Origin: Charina bottae
Taxonomy: Eukaryota; Chordata; Lepidosauria; Squamata; Charinaidae
Direction: 5' to 3'
NCBI GenBank assembly: GCA_023362775.1
Contig: JALMGJ010000002.1
Location: 36,357,914 to 36,421,913, forward strand
DNA: 64,000 nt
The notes under the pieces were generated by a model. The model ran no database searches. It was not told the DNA's origin and saw only the letters and a list, made by a program, of their open reading frames with translations. This document shows, piece by piece, positions 11,246 to 22,648 of this stretch. Position 1 is the stretch's first letter. Each line of letters opens with the position of its first letter. The translations under genes were made by a program, and so were the position numbers.

Positions 11246-11380
11246 CAGTGTTTTTCAACCTTGGCAACTTGAAGATGTGTGGACTTCAACTCCCAGAATT
11301 CCCCAGACAGCCATGCTGGCTGGGGATTTCTAGGAGTTGAAGTCCTCACATCTTAAAGTTGTCAAGGTTGAGAAACACTG
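11246..11380. mobile_element. Palindromic hAT MITE, 135 bp
   Basis: The whole element is a long hairpin: CAGTGTTTTTCAACCTTGG at the left is mirrored at the right, with the central CCATGCTGGCTGGGG loop. The flanks GTCTAGAC (11,238) and GTCTAGAA (11,381) are an 8-bp duplication with one mismatch. The same family occurs at 22,649, 51,028, 57,009 and 58,077. Confidence 0.85.
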
Positions 11381-11389
11381 GTCTAGAAG

Positions 11390-11975
11390 GACCCTTGAAT
11401 TTGCACACCAGTTTGTTTGGGGTAGGGCTACCTCATTCAGAAACAAAGATGGCAATTCCCCAGCACCAGGAAGTCCCAAAACCCATAGCCACTTTCTCTG
11501 TCCAGGTTTGAGCCTGAGTCTTCCCCCCACAGAGTCCCTTGCAGCCTCCAGAAACAGAAAAAGCACCTTGATGGTATTACATGACCAGCCTGACATGGAG
11601 ATGGAATCATTGAACATCATCATTATGATGACACTAAACCCTATGCTGTCCGATGACCTCACTCAGCGTCCTTATGTAGATACTAAATAGGAACAAGGAG
11701 ATAGTAGAACTCTGTGGAACCCCACATATTAGGGATTTAGGGCTGGACTTCCCCCCAACACCAACTGGAACCAATCCCAGAGGAAGGAGGAGACCCGCCA
11801 CAACGTTGTGCTTCCTACTCCCAGCCCCCAAGTCAGTTAAGGATACTATGTTCAATGCTATCAAAGGTTGCTGAGAGATCAGGATGGATGCACTCCTACC
11901 ATTCTGATCCCTTCAGAGATCATCAACGTATACGAACAATGCCATCTCTGCCACCAGTACTATAACCAAATCAGA
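11390..11975 (-). mobile_element. L2/CR1-type LINE 3' region
   Basis: Phrases near 11,690-11,960 (GGAACCCCACATATTAGGG and CAATGCTATCAAAGG) resemble the 3' non-coding region of the squamate L2-type LINE. There is no intact ORF. Confidence 0.4.
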
Positions 11976-11987
11976 AATGGGTTGGTT

Positions 11988-12052
11988 TCATTCATTCATT
12001 CATTCATTCATTCATTCATTCATTCATTCATTCATTCATTCATTCATTCATT
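11988..12052. repeat. (ATTC)n microsatellite
   Basis: About 16 uninterrupted copies of CATT. A second array of the same motif lies at 29,034. Confidence 0.95.
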
Positions 12053-12939
12053 GTTACTATGGTTATTTGAATAACCCTAATTTTTTTGGACAGCTTTTAT
12101 TTTTCCTTTCAACTTCCATTTAACCAGTGTGGTCATTTATTTTAATTTGTTCAACAACATTCAAATTTCACATCAAGATCCTGGGCACTACTTCAATGAA
12201 ATCGAAAGTCTTGTCTCTTCAATTGCTCATAGAATAACATAATAATAACAGTCATGCAGAGTGTTTGAAAATTCTGCAAAACATAACCCAGTCTATGTAC
12301 GGGAAATGGAAGTAATTTCTCACTACAAAATGTTGTATTTGGGATGCTTCCTTGTTTTCACTGTCCATCTCAACGTCACTGTGAATGTTTTGGTCTGAGG
12401 AATCATAACATGTCCCCAGTAGGCCTGTGCTTGGTCAGGGTGAAGCTCAAATGCAAGATAGAGACAATTCTGATTCTTTCCATTCCACTCAGTCACCATA
12501 CTTGTTGTATCTATATTCTTTAAAATTAAGTGTTCAACACCTCCCCACCCCCACCCTACACAATATCCTTCTTCACAAATGAATGGTGTGCTCTGTGCTC
12601 TTGGTTGATTTGAAAATATTTTCACCTTCAAAATCATAACCCAATGGCAAAATCACTCATATTCAGAGCTTTGGAATGCAGTAATCAACAAACATTACAG
12701 ATTAACCTGCATAATCACCCTCAAGATTGTGTCATAATCAGAAGCAAAGAAGATAGGTTATGTCCAAAAAGCATGCTCCAAGGCTACTCCCGGTTTGACT
12801 CTTAACCAAGTGCTTTTGGAATTAGTCATATGAAAGGAGGGGGGAAATCTTAGGAAAGTGGAAATGCCCTCCACATTGTAAGGCACAAGACTGCTTCTGA
12901 AGTGAAATGCTGCATCAAGATCTTACACACTGTTTAAAA
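12053..12939. other. No feature recognised
   Basis: AT-rich unassigned sequence. The 104-codon minus-strand ORF at 12,637-12,323 has no recognisable domain. Confidence 0.4.
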
Positions 12940-13660
12940 TGATGTATCGATGGTATTTACCACCGGAAAGGTTGTCAAAAATGTATAATGGGACTTCAAA
13001 TATTTGTTGGAAATGTGAACAAGAAGGGACTTTTTATCATCTTTGGTGGACATGTTAAAAAGCTAAAACTTTTGGACTCAAATACATATTTTAATCCAGA
13101 AGATTTTAAAGATTAATATACAATCGAAACCAGAGACATTCCTTTTGGGACTGATGGATAAACAATTGGAAAAATCATATGGAACTTTGTTTTTGTATAT
13201 GGTAACAGCAGTGAGGCTTTTATATGCCCAAAGGTGGAAAGATTTGATCTTACCTACAATGGAAGAATGGATGGTAAAGTTGATGGAGTTGGCTGAGATG
13301 GAGAAATTGACAGCTTTGATTAGAGAAAAGACATTGACTAATTTTATGGCGAATTGGAAACCCCTTTTGGACTTTTTGTGTGAAACAGAAAAGAATGAAA
13401 TTACGATATACGGATCTGATGATTAATAATATTGGTTGACAATAGAACAAATGGATGTTATGTTGTAACCTTAGAGTAAGAATTTAATGTAAGTTTTACT
13501 TATATCTGTTGTAAAAGACGTCAGGAGTTATTCCTTTTTCTATTTCTGCTCTGTTTTTCTTTTCTTTTTTTTCTGCACTTCAGTTCTCTTTCTCTTTCTT
13601 TATTAGTTTCTGTTAGATTTTATCTCTTTGTTTTAAAATTTAATAAGGTTATTTTAAAGA
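12940..13660 (+). mobile_element. L1 LINE, ORF2 carboxy end and 3'UTR (degraded)
   Basis: The plus strand reads a decayed L1 ORF2 end: a [14 protein letters not shown] cysteine-histidine motif, then GLMDKQLEKSYGTLFLYMVT and AQRWKDLILPTMEEWM. The same protein end is found in better order at 32,650-33,600. The 3'UTR is T-rich. At least one stop and a frame change break it. Confidence 0.75.
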
Positions 13661-14245
13661 AAGATCTTTCATACTGTCCCATAACCTCTGTGCTCTTCAG
13701 CCACATACTTTGGGAACACCAATAGGAAGCTAAACTGGGTGGGGAAGCATCCATGGTTTCCCCATCCAGTCAATATTTTGATGCTCACAACTCAATCAAC
13801 TAGATTAGCCTGAGAAATGGTGAGTAATTCAAGGACACCCTGTGAATCTTGTGGTTGAGTAGGAATTTAAGCCTTGGTCTTCTAAGTCCTGTTGACATTA
13901 AGCCGTCCACCACATCAGCTCCTCCAGCCATTCTTACCATCTGAGCAGAACTGGTTAGGAAAACCACAGATACTTCTCATGTGATACCCTGATGGCTGAT
14001 TACTTTTCCCTGGCAAAGGATGATGAAAACTGATCATTCATTGAACCCCCGTCTCAGCAAGAGAACGTGTAACTCTGGAGCTTTTTTCAGAGGAGCATCA
14101 GTGATGTCATCTGCCAGAACACTAGAGGAACGTACAGAGGGCTCTCCCTCACTTGCCCCTGAACATACCCCAGCAACCTCTGGTTTCTGCCATGTCTTCA
14201 TGACATTGCCTTTGTCACATCCCCAGCTCATCCCTGATGCAGCTT
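13661..14245. other. No feature recognised
   Basis: Unassigned sequence with no ORF that I can support. Confidence 0.4.
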
Positions 14246-14474
14246 AAAATCCTCCTTAGCTGTTCTAGTTTTAAATTGGTGTTTTCCCTCTTATCCCAAT
14301 GCAATCTTTGCTGTCGAAACAGTCTGGCATGCTTCACCAACCATTTGGTTGCTGGTGTGGCTGGGGGTTGGGGTTGGGATTTGTCCATCCCTTATTGGCC
14401 ACTTGTAGGCTGCAGTAGAAATGCCGTCAGCCTCCAGTCATTGGGCATTGTCCTTCAGAGACACTTTAGCTTGT

Positions 14475-14900
14475 GGAGTCCTTGGTGCTCTCTGAGCCTT
14501 GTTGTTTTCTTGCAGACATTTCATTGCCAGGCTAGGCAACATCTTCAGTGCAAAAAGGGAGTGGGACTTGCTCTCTGTTTATATACCATGGCTTGTCCTG
14601 CCTGCGTTGGTGGGGGTGTTGTACTCTCCTTGGTAGTTCCTTGATTGGGCTGTTATTTGCTGCTTGGTTGATTGACTGAGCACCAGAGGAGCAATCAAAC
14701 AACACAATAGACCCTAATCAAGGAACTATTATGTTCCTTGATTAGGGTCTATTGTGTTGTTTGATTGCTCCTCTGATGCTAATCTTGCTGTTAATCTTTG
14801 CCTATCTGGTTGTTGATTGCTTTAGCTTGGCCTGCAAAGAGGTTGGACATCTGGCTTCCACAGAGATATCTGCCTGCAAAATGCCTGACTGACATTTTCC
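14475..14900 (-). mobile_element. Penelope-like element 3' end with inverted duplicate
   Basis: The minus strand matches the 3' end of the Penelope-like element at 32,400-32,640 (GGCTCAGAGAGCACCAAGGA and CAGGACAAGCCATGGTAT-like phrases). It includes the hammerhead-like motif at 14,517-14,548. Upstream, the sequence folds back on itself at 14,685-14,774, so part of the element is present in both orientations. Confidence 0.65.
14685..14774. repeat. Near-perfect 90-bp palindrome in a Penelope-like end
   Basis: Two 42-bp arms (outer AGAGGAGCAATCAAAC, inner CTAATCAAGGAAC) flank a 6-bp spacer TATTAT. I saw no mismatch between the arms. Confidence 0.9.
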
Positions 14901-14941
14901 TTAGCACTTGTCAGATCTGATGCAGGTTTCTTATAAATCTA

Positions 14942-14973
14942 GGTTTAGTGCTCTTTTAAAAGAGCACTAAACC
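14942..14973. repeat. Perfect 32-bp palindrome
   Basis: GGTTTAGTGCTCTTTT is followed directly by its exact reverse complement with no spacer. It lies outside any element that I can delimit. Confidence 0.9.
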
Positions 14974-15330
14974 CGTTTCTTAAATATGGCTTAAGCGCTC
15001 TTCTCAAAAAGTGCTGGTCCTGTACTGAAGAGAAGTCTGATTTAAACCTAGAAAGAAAGCCTGGTTCTGACTGTTGAATGTTACTACTTCTTCTCTAGCA
15101 AATGCATTATAAGTTTGCCGTTGCTTCTGCCAATGTGGCTGTGCACTTTTACTGTTTTTATTCATTATATTACCACTGAAGACACACACATGAACACTAC
15201 AGCTGTGACACAGACCCAGCAATGCTCCCAGGAACAGTCTCATGCAGCTGCAGTTTCAAGGCTGTTTGTGAAATGCACCACGGTTGTTTAAGTCCCTGTT
15301 GATGGGGATGGGCACCATTTTATTTTATGA
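14974..15330. other. No feature recognised
   Basis: Unassigned sequence without a credible ORF. Confidence 0.4.
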
Positions 15331-15535
15331 TTTATGTGTTATTCAAACTCACAAGCTGCTTCAATTGCAACTGCCCCTAAGTGGCTTATGAGTGCACCAT
15401 TGGAAGAGCCGAAGGACCAGGTTAGGGACAGATCATCATGGAGAAAATCTGTGTGGTTGCTAAGAGTCAACAGTGACTTGATGGCACATCATCATCATCA
15501 TCTAGGCGGCTTATCCTTCATACCAGTAACAAAGA
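15331..15535 (+). mobile_element. RTE-like LINE 3' end
   Basis: The plus strand reads PLEEPKDQVRDRSSWRKSV and LLRVNSDLMA, the last residues of an RTE-type protein, followed by a (CAT)n run. Relatives lie on the minus strand at 28,840, 38,170, 58,660 and 59,150. Confidence 0.5.
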
Positions 15536-15589
15536 TCAAATGAGTAAATAGCAGAGATACATGATACATTCATGAATCCTCTTGTACTA

Positions 15590-15835
15590 TGGAAGTAGTC
15601 TCTCCATACAAACAATGCCAGACTGCAGGGGGGAAGTTCTCTGCTTCGGCCCCCGAAGGAGACCTAGACCAACCAGGTCTTCATGGCCTGTCTAAATCCC
15701 ATGGGGGTTGGCGTACCTCTAATCCTGGGGGGGAAGCTGTTCCAGAGAAGAGAGGGAGTAGCATTTATACTGGGAAACTTTTCTGCCATTTCAAGGCAGA
15801 GGCCAGACCTTTAACTCAGTTTGCAAGGAGGAGCC
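15590..15835 (+). mobile_element. L2/CR1-type LINE fragment
   Basis: Phrases such as GGGGGGGAAGCTGTTCCAGAG match the RT-terminal and 3' region of the L2-type family. It is short and non-functional. Confidence 0.45.
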
Positions 15836-16390
15836 CAGAATCTCCATGTTTTAGAAAGCAAATGAGATAATTATGATACTTTGTTTTGATGTGTGATGGG
15901 TGGACGTAAGGAAGCAAGAGATAAAGGAGAAGCAGACTGACCTCAGTGGAGAAAAATAGGAAAGTGGAGAGAAGATTGGAATGGACAATTGTAAAGGAGG
16001 ACAAGGAAGACAGGTTGGACCAGAACGCTGGATTGCATTGTGTTGCTGGTTCCATTTATTGGAGACTCCAAGGAGAAGTAGGACCAATAGAAATCTCTCT
16101 CTTTGGAGATGGTTGTTGTACGAAAGGGAAACAGTAAAAACCAAAATAGTCATGGTAAACGTCTGACGGTGGACAATCCATTGTTTACCCCATAAGTAGC
16201 TCTCCTGAACCAGAGAAGGCAGGCCAAATAAAATTCAAATCATCCATTCCATGATCTTGGTCAGCTTATCCACTTTCTGCTGAACAATAAGCAAAATAAG
16301 TAAAAAACCAACAGTTTTCAATACCAAAACATATTTTTGAATGGACTCTGTGTTGCTTTCCAGTTGATTATTCCCATTTCCCCCCTCTTT
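15836..16390. other. No feature recognised
   Basis: Unassigned, purine-rich on the plus strand. The short ORFs overlap in several frames and have no family resemblance. Confidence 0.4.
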
Positions 16391-16395
16391 ATTGC

Positions 16396-16655
16396 ATGTG
16401 TGTGTGTGTGTGTGTGTGTGTGGGCGCGCACCTTTGAGTCAGTTTTTGACTCCTGGTGACTGCCTGGACAAGTCCTTGCTGTTTTCTTGGCACGATTTTC
16501 AGAAGTGGTTTGCCCTTGCCTGCTTCCCAGGGCTGAGAGAGAAGGACTGGCCCAAGGTCACCCAGCTGGCTTTGTGCCTAAGGCAGGACTAGAACTCACA
16601 ATCTCCCAGTTTCTAACTTGGTGCCTTCACCACTACACCAAACTGGTGCTCCCTT
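16396..16655 (-). mobile_element. CORE-type SINE with (GT)n
   Basis: On the minus strand a tRNA-like head near 16,655-16,590 leads to the shared core (TGGGTGACCTTGGGCCAGTC). The insertion ends at a (TG)n run at 16,396-16,423. This copy has a single core unit, which serves as a reference for the multiplied copies at 927 and 52,945. Confidence 0.7.
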
Positions 16656-17236
16656 TAGCGTATAACTTAACCTAAATTTTAAAAAATGAAATCCTGTTAG
16701 CAGCTGCTAACTGTCAGCTTAAAAGTTAGCAGCTGTCGAGAGGTGCTTCTCATCGTGACCCCCACTCCCCACATTTTTGTAGAGATTATCCTGGGGAAAG
16801 ACAAGGCTGTTGCATTCATTCTTGAGCATTTCCTGGAAAGCAGGTCAGAAAAAAAGTGATCTCATGTTTCTGTGATGGTTGTGGTGGAAAAAAGGCTCAT
16901 GACATCATCTGAAACAATTTATGTTTTATTCTGTGTTATGTTTAAACTGGTGATAAGGTTTCCACCTCACTCACACGGCACAACCATTCAACCTGTCTTG
17001 ACAGGGCTCTTGTCAAGGGTCACTTCTGAGGTTACCAACTCACAAGCACATGGCATGGTCACTATGTGTCTTTGAGGTCATAAGGCAGCTGGTTCTTGTG
17101 GGAAGATAGCATCATGCGATGAGTCCTGGTGTGCTGATTTCCATGTCAACATCAAGCTGTGGAGAGCAGGGTCAGCCTTGGATCTCCTCCATATTTCCAA
17201 AACAACCAAGGCTATCCATGGGGGAACACAAAACAG
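16656..17236. other. No feature recognised
   Basis: Unassigned. An imperfect inverted repeat around TAACTGTCAGCTTAAAAGTTAGCAG lies near 16,700-16,735. Confidence 0.35.
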
Positions 17237-17328
17237 TCAAGATGGCATCCATGTCTCTGTGATCAAAGCCCCTACGTGTGAAAAATGGAGTGGAGTGCAG
17301 CTTTAATTGCACAGATGCCATCTTGACT
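17237..17328. mobile_element. Short TIR element
   Basis: GTCAAGATGGCATC at the left is matched by its exact complement GATGCCATCTTGAC at the right about 90 bp away. A related phrase occurs at 56,240. No target duplication was identified. Confidence 0.45.
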
Positions 17329-17641
17329 TCCCTGTGGATGTTCCTGACAATGACTACAGTATGTGGCTAAAAAAAAACAATTTAAGGCCAGTAAAAGGTC
17401 TCTCTCAAAACATGCTCCATATTTGGCACTTCTGGAATATGTAACTACGGCCTGCCACATTCTTCCCCAAAGTATTTTCTTCAAGTAAAAAAAGAGACGG
17501 TGTCCCCTGTGTGAACTAGGCAGTTCTGCAGTCTAAGTAAATGTTGTAATGTTTTTAATAGGCGGACATTTGAATCCATTTCAGGGAATGACCTCATGAA
17601 ATTATCTTGGTGGGAATCTTGTTCCTTTGAACTGTGATGCA
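17329..17641. other. No feature recognised
   Basis: Unassigned sequence. Confidence 0.4.
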
Positions 17642-17661
17642 AGTTCACAGATGGGACTGAA

Positions 17662-17886
17662 GTGGAAACTGAAGCTATGAAATGGAAAAAGAAGCTTCTA
17701 ATCATCACACCTCAGTCCCCACTTGTTTCATTGCATCCAGAGAATGGGGGTAGCAAAAAAGTGGACCTATCTGGCTCAGAGATTAAGGAGGGATATGATC
17801 TCACAATACCTGACACCTCAAAGGAGTTTGAGAAGAAATATGTACAAAGGCAATTAGAAAAAGTACAGAAGGTTCAAGTTGCATGA
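17662..17886 (+). other. Unidentified 74-codon ORF with a downstream AATAAA
   Basis: A charged ORF ends in a lysine- and glutamine-rich helix-like stretch (EFEKKYVQRQLEKVQKVQVA) and stop. AATAAA follows about 40 bp later. This looks like the last part of an mRNA, either a terminal exon or a retrocopy, but no family was recognised and no poly(A) remnant is evident. It could equally be chance. Confidence 0.25.
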
Positions 17887-17939
17887 AATATCATGGCTGA
17901 GAGTTTGGCATCAAACTTATCCTTACAATAAAGTATGCT

Positions 17940-18277
17940 GGACACAGGCAAACTTTTTTTTCAGGAATTTATAAATACCTTTATCCTTCAGGAGTTTATG
18001 AAATCTGCTTCATAAAAAGCCAAGAGCTATTTCCAGGAACAATTGTTTAATTTGGTTCCTTTAAATCAAACTACATGTTACGATTAATGTGCAATATTCA
18101 AGTGTTCCTTTTTTCTAATGAATTACTGGTGCTGGGGGTGATTCTTACTGGCAATGCAGTATGCAAGAAGGGGATATTTAATGCTTCATTTCCTAACCAC
18201 AATAAGGACAACTATTCAGATGTTTAGGGGAAAACAGTCCATTGGTGCAAATTTATATCGCAAATTGCAAATTTATT
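17940..18277. other. No feature recognised
   Basis: Unassigned AT-rich sequence. Confidence 0.4.
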
Positions 18278-18760
18278 ATGGGACGCGGTGGCTCAGCAGG
18301 TTAAACTGCTGAGCTGTAGACTGCCGATCAGAAGGTTGGCAGTTCGAACCTCCCGCGCAATGAGGTGAGCTCTCGTTGCTAGTCCCAGCTCCTGTCAACC
18401 CAACAGTTTGAAAGCCTAGCAAATAGATAAATGGGTACCACCTTAAGTGGGAAAATTTGCTGGCGTCCTGTCGGGAAGTCGGTTCCACCAGAGGAGAAAA
18501 AGATCGGAGGAAGATCGAATGGCGGTGGTGACAATGAACCCGGAAGTAACATCTACAGGAAGTCAGCAGCCGGCTCAAGGCATCTTGGGAATTGTAGTCC
18601 GGAGCCTTAGAAGAGTCGGTTCCCTTACCCCCTCCCTTCACGCGCGGTGAATTGTATAATTGTATAAAGGATTGTGGATGTAAGCCGCCTAGTGTCCTCC
18701 ATTAGGGAGGGGATAGGCGGGGTATAAATATCACAATAAAATAAAATAAAATATCAACTG
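18278..18760 (+). mobile_element. tRNA-headed SINE with a LINE-like tail
   Basis: A tRNA-like head (GGTGGCTCAGCAGGTTAA, then the B-box-like GGCAGTTCGAACCTCC) starts at 18,280. The body has CAAATAGATAAATGGGTACC, shared with the SINEs at 20,905 and 34,340. The 3' end differs from theirs: GGATAGGCGGGGTATAAATA and (AAAAT)n, resembling L2-type tails. Confidence 0.65.
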
Positions 18761-19335
18761 GTTATTGGGCCCCATGGAAAACAAAAGGGGGAAAGTTGCA
18801 GACGAAATATAAGTTGTCATGAGCAACTAAACCTGTGCAGATTGGCAGAAATGAGAAAAAGAAGAGAATATTGGTAGAGTTTTAATTATGAGCTTTTTTG
18901 GTTGGGTCTCAGGAAGTTGCCACAAAGACCTGAAAGGGGTAGCATGTTCACAGTAACAGATGATGGACAGTTAAATTAATCAACCCATTTTGATAAAATG
19001 AAAAGATGATAGATGACACAGTTCAATCCTCGAAAGGAAGGCCGCAAAGTTGTGATTATTTTGAGAACTGTAATTTCAGCACATTTGGAGGGTACCAAGC
19101 TAGGAACAACCAACATGCTGGATATCCACCTTGGATATCTCACACAACTATTGGATTCAGATGAAGGCTTATGCCTGACACCTTTGGGGTAACTCAAGCA
19201 GATTGTTGGTTAAGAAAAGACAGCTTAGAATGGAGAAAAGAGGAGAAGGAAGGGAAGTCAAGTTATGGGAGGAGAAAAGAAAGGTTGTTTTGTAAGAAAG
19301 TTATGATTGTATTTACTTTAAAAATGTTATTTATG
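18761..19335. other. No feature recognised
   Basis: Unassigned sequence. Confidence 0.4.
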
Positions 19336-19426
19336 TTATGTTACGTTACGTTACGTTACGTTACGTTACGTTACGTTACGTTACGTTACGTTACGTTACG
19401 TTACGTTACGTTATGTTATGTCAGAT
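19336..19426. repeat. (TTACG)n pentanucleotide array
   Basis: About 17 units, with flanking variant units TTATG. Every unit carries a CpG. Confidence 0.95.
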
Positions 19427-19470
19427 TTTGTTATTTATGTATTACTATAAAATAAAGAATTAAAAATTAA

Positions 19471-19523
19471 AGAAAAGAAAAGAAAAGAAAAGAAAAGAAA
19501 AGAAAAGAAAAGAAAAGAAAAGA
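19471..19523. repeat. (AAAAG)n microsatellite
   Basis: About ten units of AAAAG directly after an A/T-rich stretch. Confidence 0.95.
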
Positions 19524-20199
19524 CAGCTTAAACTCACTCTGTTACAAATCAGAACCCTCCTCAAACTCTGGTTCTAATCTACTAATCCATACTGTGATGC
19601 CATGGCAGTTGTGCCAAAAACAACCCCAATAACATTTGTCCCTTACTTTAAATGTATGGGTGGAAGAATGGGGAGGCCTGTCCTCAAATCAGTGACTTTT
19701 GTAATCAGATTATCATTTATCTCCCCAATCACAGCATCTTGGAAGGGTAGCCCTCTTGAGTATCCGTTCGTCAATTCAAGTCCAGTTGCAGAAACCAAGG
19801 AAGGCAGAGGTGCCTCTGGTCAAATGGTCAAGGCAAACACTGCAAAGGTGATCTGAGCGTGCAGTTTCTAAAGTCCAGAGGGAACCCTCCCAAAATATCG
19901 GATAGATATTATGAGTGGTTTGGGAGTAAATATATATTGGTGGGATTATTGTTGCCGAAAGGGATCCAACATACTGCTGTGGGAAGGGAAAACTTAGTAG
20001 CTTCTTCCCAACTCCTTACAGAGAGGATTCTAACTCCAGCTAGCTAGAATATTGGTTCCTAAACTCTCATATCTGAAGTCCTACCAATCATCTTCTTTTG
20101 AACTGGGTTTCACCTGGGTCTAGCCACTTAATCCACGGAGGTCATTCATATATTTACAGGCATTCTATCACCACACTTCCTCATTAAGTCCTGCTATGC
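19524..20199. other. No feature recognised
   Basis: Unassigned sequence without a credible ORF. Confidence 0.4.
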
Positions 20200-22040
20200 T
20201 ACCTCATTGTGCTGGGGGAGTGGGGAAGGGGGGTTGTTCCTGGGAAGGATGAACAAAGAAAGCCAGCAGTGGACATCAAGAGTGTATATTCCCAGCAGGG
20301 TCACTCAAGGTGCGGAGGTCATCCCAGGTGACCAGCTAAAGCAAGCAGGCACCTACTGTATATTGGGCAGCGGCGGCAGCAGCAGCAATATTGGAAGATG
20401 CTGGAGGTGGATGATTGCCTTGGTGACAACTACAAAAGCTTCTTTTCATACTGTGCAGGAGAAGGCAACAGTAAACTACTCCTGTATTCTACCAAGAAAA
20501 CAGTATGGATAGTCAAGATAAAGTGAAGCGCTATATGATGGGCCCCTCGGGTCAGATGGCACTCAGCGTGCTACCGAGGAAGAGCTGAGGATATTTTGGA
20601 GTACTAATGGTGTTTATGACATGGCTAGCTTAAAGTCCTTGGGACAACAAGTTGCTGACGCAGGAAAAGAAAATCCAAAGCTGCAAACACAGAATTGCGG
20701 TGGGAACAAGTAACATACAAAGCACAGACACGGGAAGCTCAACACAGCAAAAGATGAAATGAATCAATTACATATTGACATCTTAGGCATCTGCAAACTG
20801 GACTGGAATTGGACATTTTCAGTCAGATCATACGTTTTACTACTTGGGACATGAAAAAGAAAGATGGAAGGGCATTGCTTTCATAGGAAGGAAATAGCTA
20901 AGACAGTAAAAAAAAGGTAAAGGTTCCCCCCGCACATTTGTGCAGTCGTGTCCGACTCTAGGAGCCGGTGCTCATCTCCGTTTGTTAGCCGAAGAGCCAG
21001 CGTTGTCCGAAGACACTTCCACGGTCATGTGGCCGCATGACATGCGCGGAACGCTGTTACCTACCCACCGAAGTGGTACCTATTAATCTACTTGCATTTG
21101 CATGCTTTCGAATTGCTAGGTTGGCAAGAGCTGGAGCTGGTGCGGGAGCTCACTCCGCACGCAGGGCTAGGGATTCGAACCTCCGAACTTGCGATCTTCC
21201 GATAAACAAGCCTGGCATCTTATCCGCTGAGCCACCACGCAATGTGGTCAGTGACTGAATAATATTAAGAAGACTTTGCAGACAACCCTTGAATATGATG
21301 ATTATCCAAATTTATGCTCCACCTACTGATGCAGAAGAAGAGAAGGTTGATTAGTTTTATGGTCAAGTTCAGTCAGAAATCAACAGAACGTGCAAGTAAG
21401 ATGTGATGCTTATAATTGGAGACTGGAATACCAAAGCTGGAAATAGGAGGAAAATGTAGTTGGAATGTATGGCCTAGGAAATAGAAATGAAGGAGGAGAT
21501 TGACTTATCACTTTCCATCAATCCAGTGATTTCTTCATTGCTAACACAGTCTTCAAACAACCAAATTGATGCCTATATACATGGATATCACCAGATGGAG
21601 TCACAGAAATCAAATGAACTATATTATTGGTACAAGGAGATGGAAGAGCTCATTTATAATGGCAAAGATGTTGCCAGAAACTGATTATGGAACAGATCAC
21701 AAACTGTTCATGTGCAAGTTCAAAGTCAAAAGGGGAAAGAGGAAGAACAAAGCCAACCAGTTCCACCATTTTCAAGAAGGACATCAGGAATCACTTTGAA
21801 GTTCTGAAACTCATTGATAGGAAATTAGAGGAACTGTGAAATGAACTTAAAGTTGTTAAGGATGCATATGAAAAGAGACTGCCGAAAATGAAGAAACCGA
21901 GGAAAGGAAACTGGATGTCAGAATTTATAACTGTAGAAATTGCCAAATTTAAAACCGGAGGAAGTTTTAAAGTGTAGAAATATTAATCATCTGCATTATG
22001 CTGATGATAGATTAAAATGCAAAAAAAAAAGACCAGTGGA
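20200..22040 (+). mobile_element. Degraded RTE LINE: 5' region, endonuclease, internal deletion to RT
   Basis: 20,200-20,560 resembles an RTE 5' non-coding region. 21,300-21,800 encodes parts of the APE-type endonuclease (IIQIYAPP.DAEEE, LIIGDWNTKAG, IDYIIGTRRW, DHKLFMCKF) across several frames with stops. At about 21,960 the sequence jumps to the RT palm (NINHLHYADD), so most of the RT is deleted. A SINE at 20,905-21,245 splits the endonuclease part. Confidence 0.75.
20905..21245 (-). mobile_element. Sauria-type tRNA SINE
   Basis: On the minus strand a tRNA head (GTGGTGGCTCAGCGGATAAG, then GGTTCGAATCC) is followed by a body with GTACCACTTCGGTGGGTAGG. The 3' tail GAGTCGGACACGACTG is shared with BovB. 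It is nearly full length and inserted into the RTE LINE. Confidence 0.8.
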
Positions 22041-22359
22041 TCATCCGCCAAAGGATACTTCTTGTTGTCTTGCTTCTAGCAGCTTGTGGCAAAGTAGAAA
22101 AGGTACAGTCATTCAGTGGTTGCAGATAGGAAAAAAAAAGGATTTAAGGTATGGATCTTCAGGCAGCATCTCAAGGAGCAAAGCAGCTACTGGATTTATT
22201 TGAGTCACCCCTTGCCCATTTTCCTCCCTGCTGTTTTGCAAGGAAGATGGAGAAGCAGAGAAAGCCATGGAAGAAACTAGGAGTCAGCCCTTCGAGGTAG
22301 ACCAGATCAGGAAACTAATCAGGAAGATTAGAACTGTACTTTATTGAGATAGTCTATAG
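22041..22359. other. No feature recognised
   Basis: Unassigned, apart from A-runs near 22,020 and 22,130. Confidence 0.35.
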
Positions 22360-22640
22360 CAGGGGTCCACAACCTGTGGGCCACGGCCTGTTAGGAAGTG
22401 GGCCGCAGGGCTCCCGCCTGCAAACCCCGCCCCCCGGTGCGCGTGATTACCCCGCCCCCGATGCATGTGATTGGCTCCCGCCTGCAAACCCCACCCCCCA
22501 GTGCGCGCAATTGGCTCCCGCCTGCAAAAAACCCCCCGGTGCGTGCAAGTAGCTCCCGCCTGCAAACCCCGCCCCCCCAGTCCGTGGAAAAAATTTCTTC
22601 CATGACCGGTCCCTGGTGCCAAAAAGGTTGGGGACCGCTG
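22360..22640. mobile_element. hAT element with internal minisatellite, 281 bp
   Basis: The ends CAGGGGTCCACAACCT and the complement of CAGCGGTCCCCAACCT form the inverted repeat. The 8-bp duplication GTCTATAG flanks it perfectly (22,352-22,359 and 22,641-22,648). The interior repeats GGCTCCCGCCTGCAAACCCC-like units about four times. It is related to the element at 29,723. Confidence 0.85.
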
Positions 22641-22648
22641 GTCTATAG

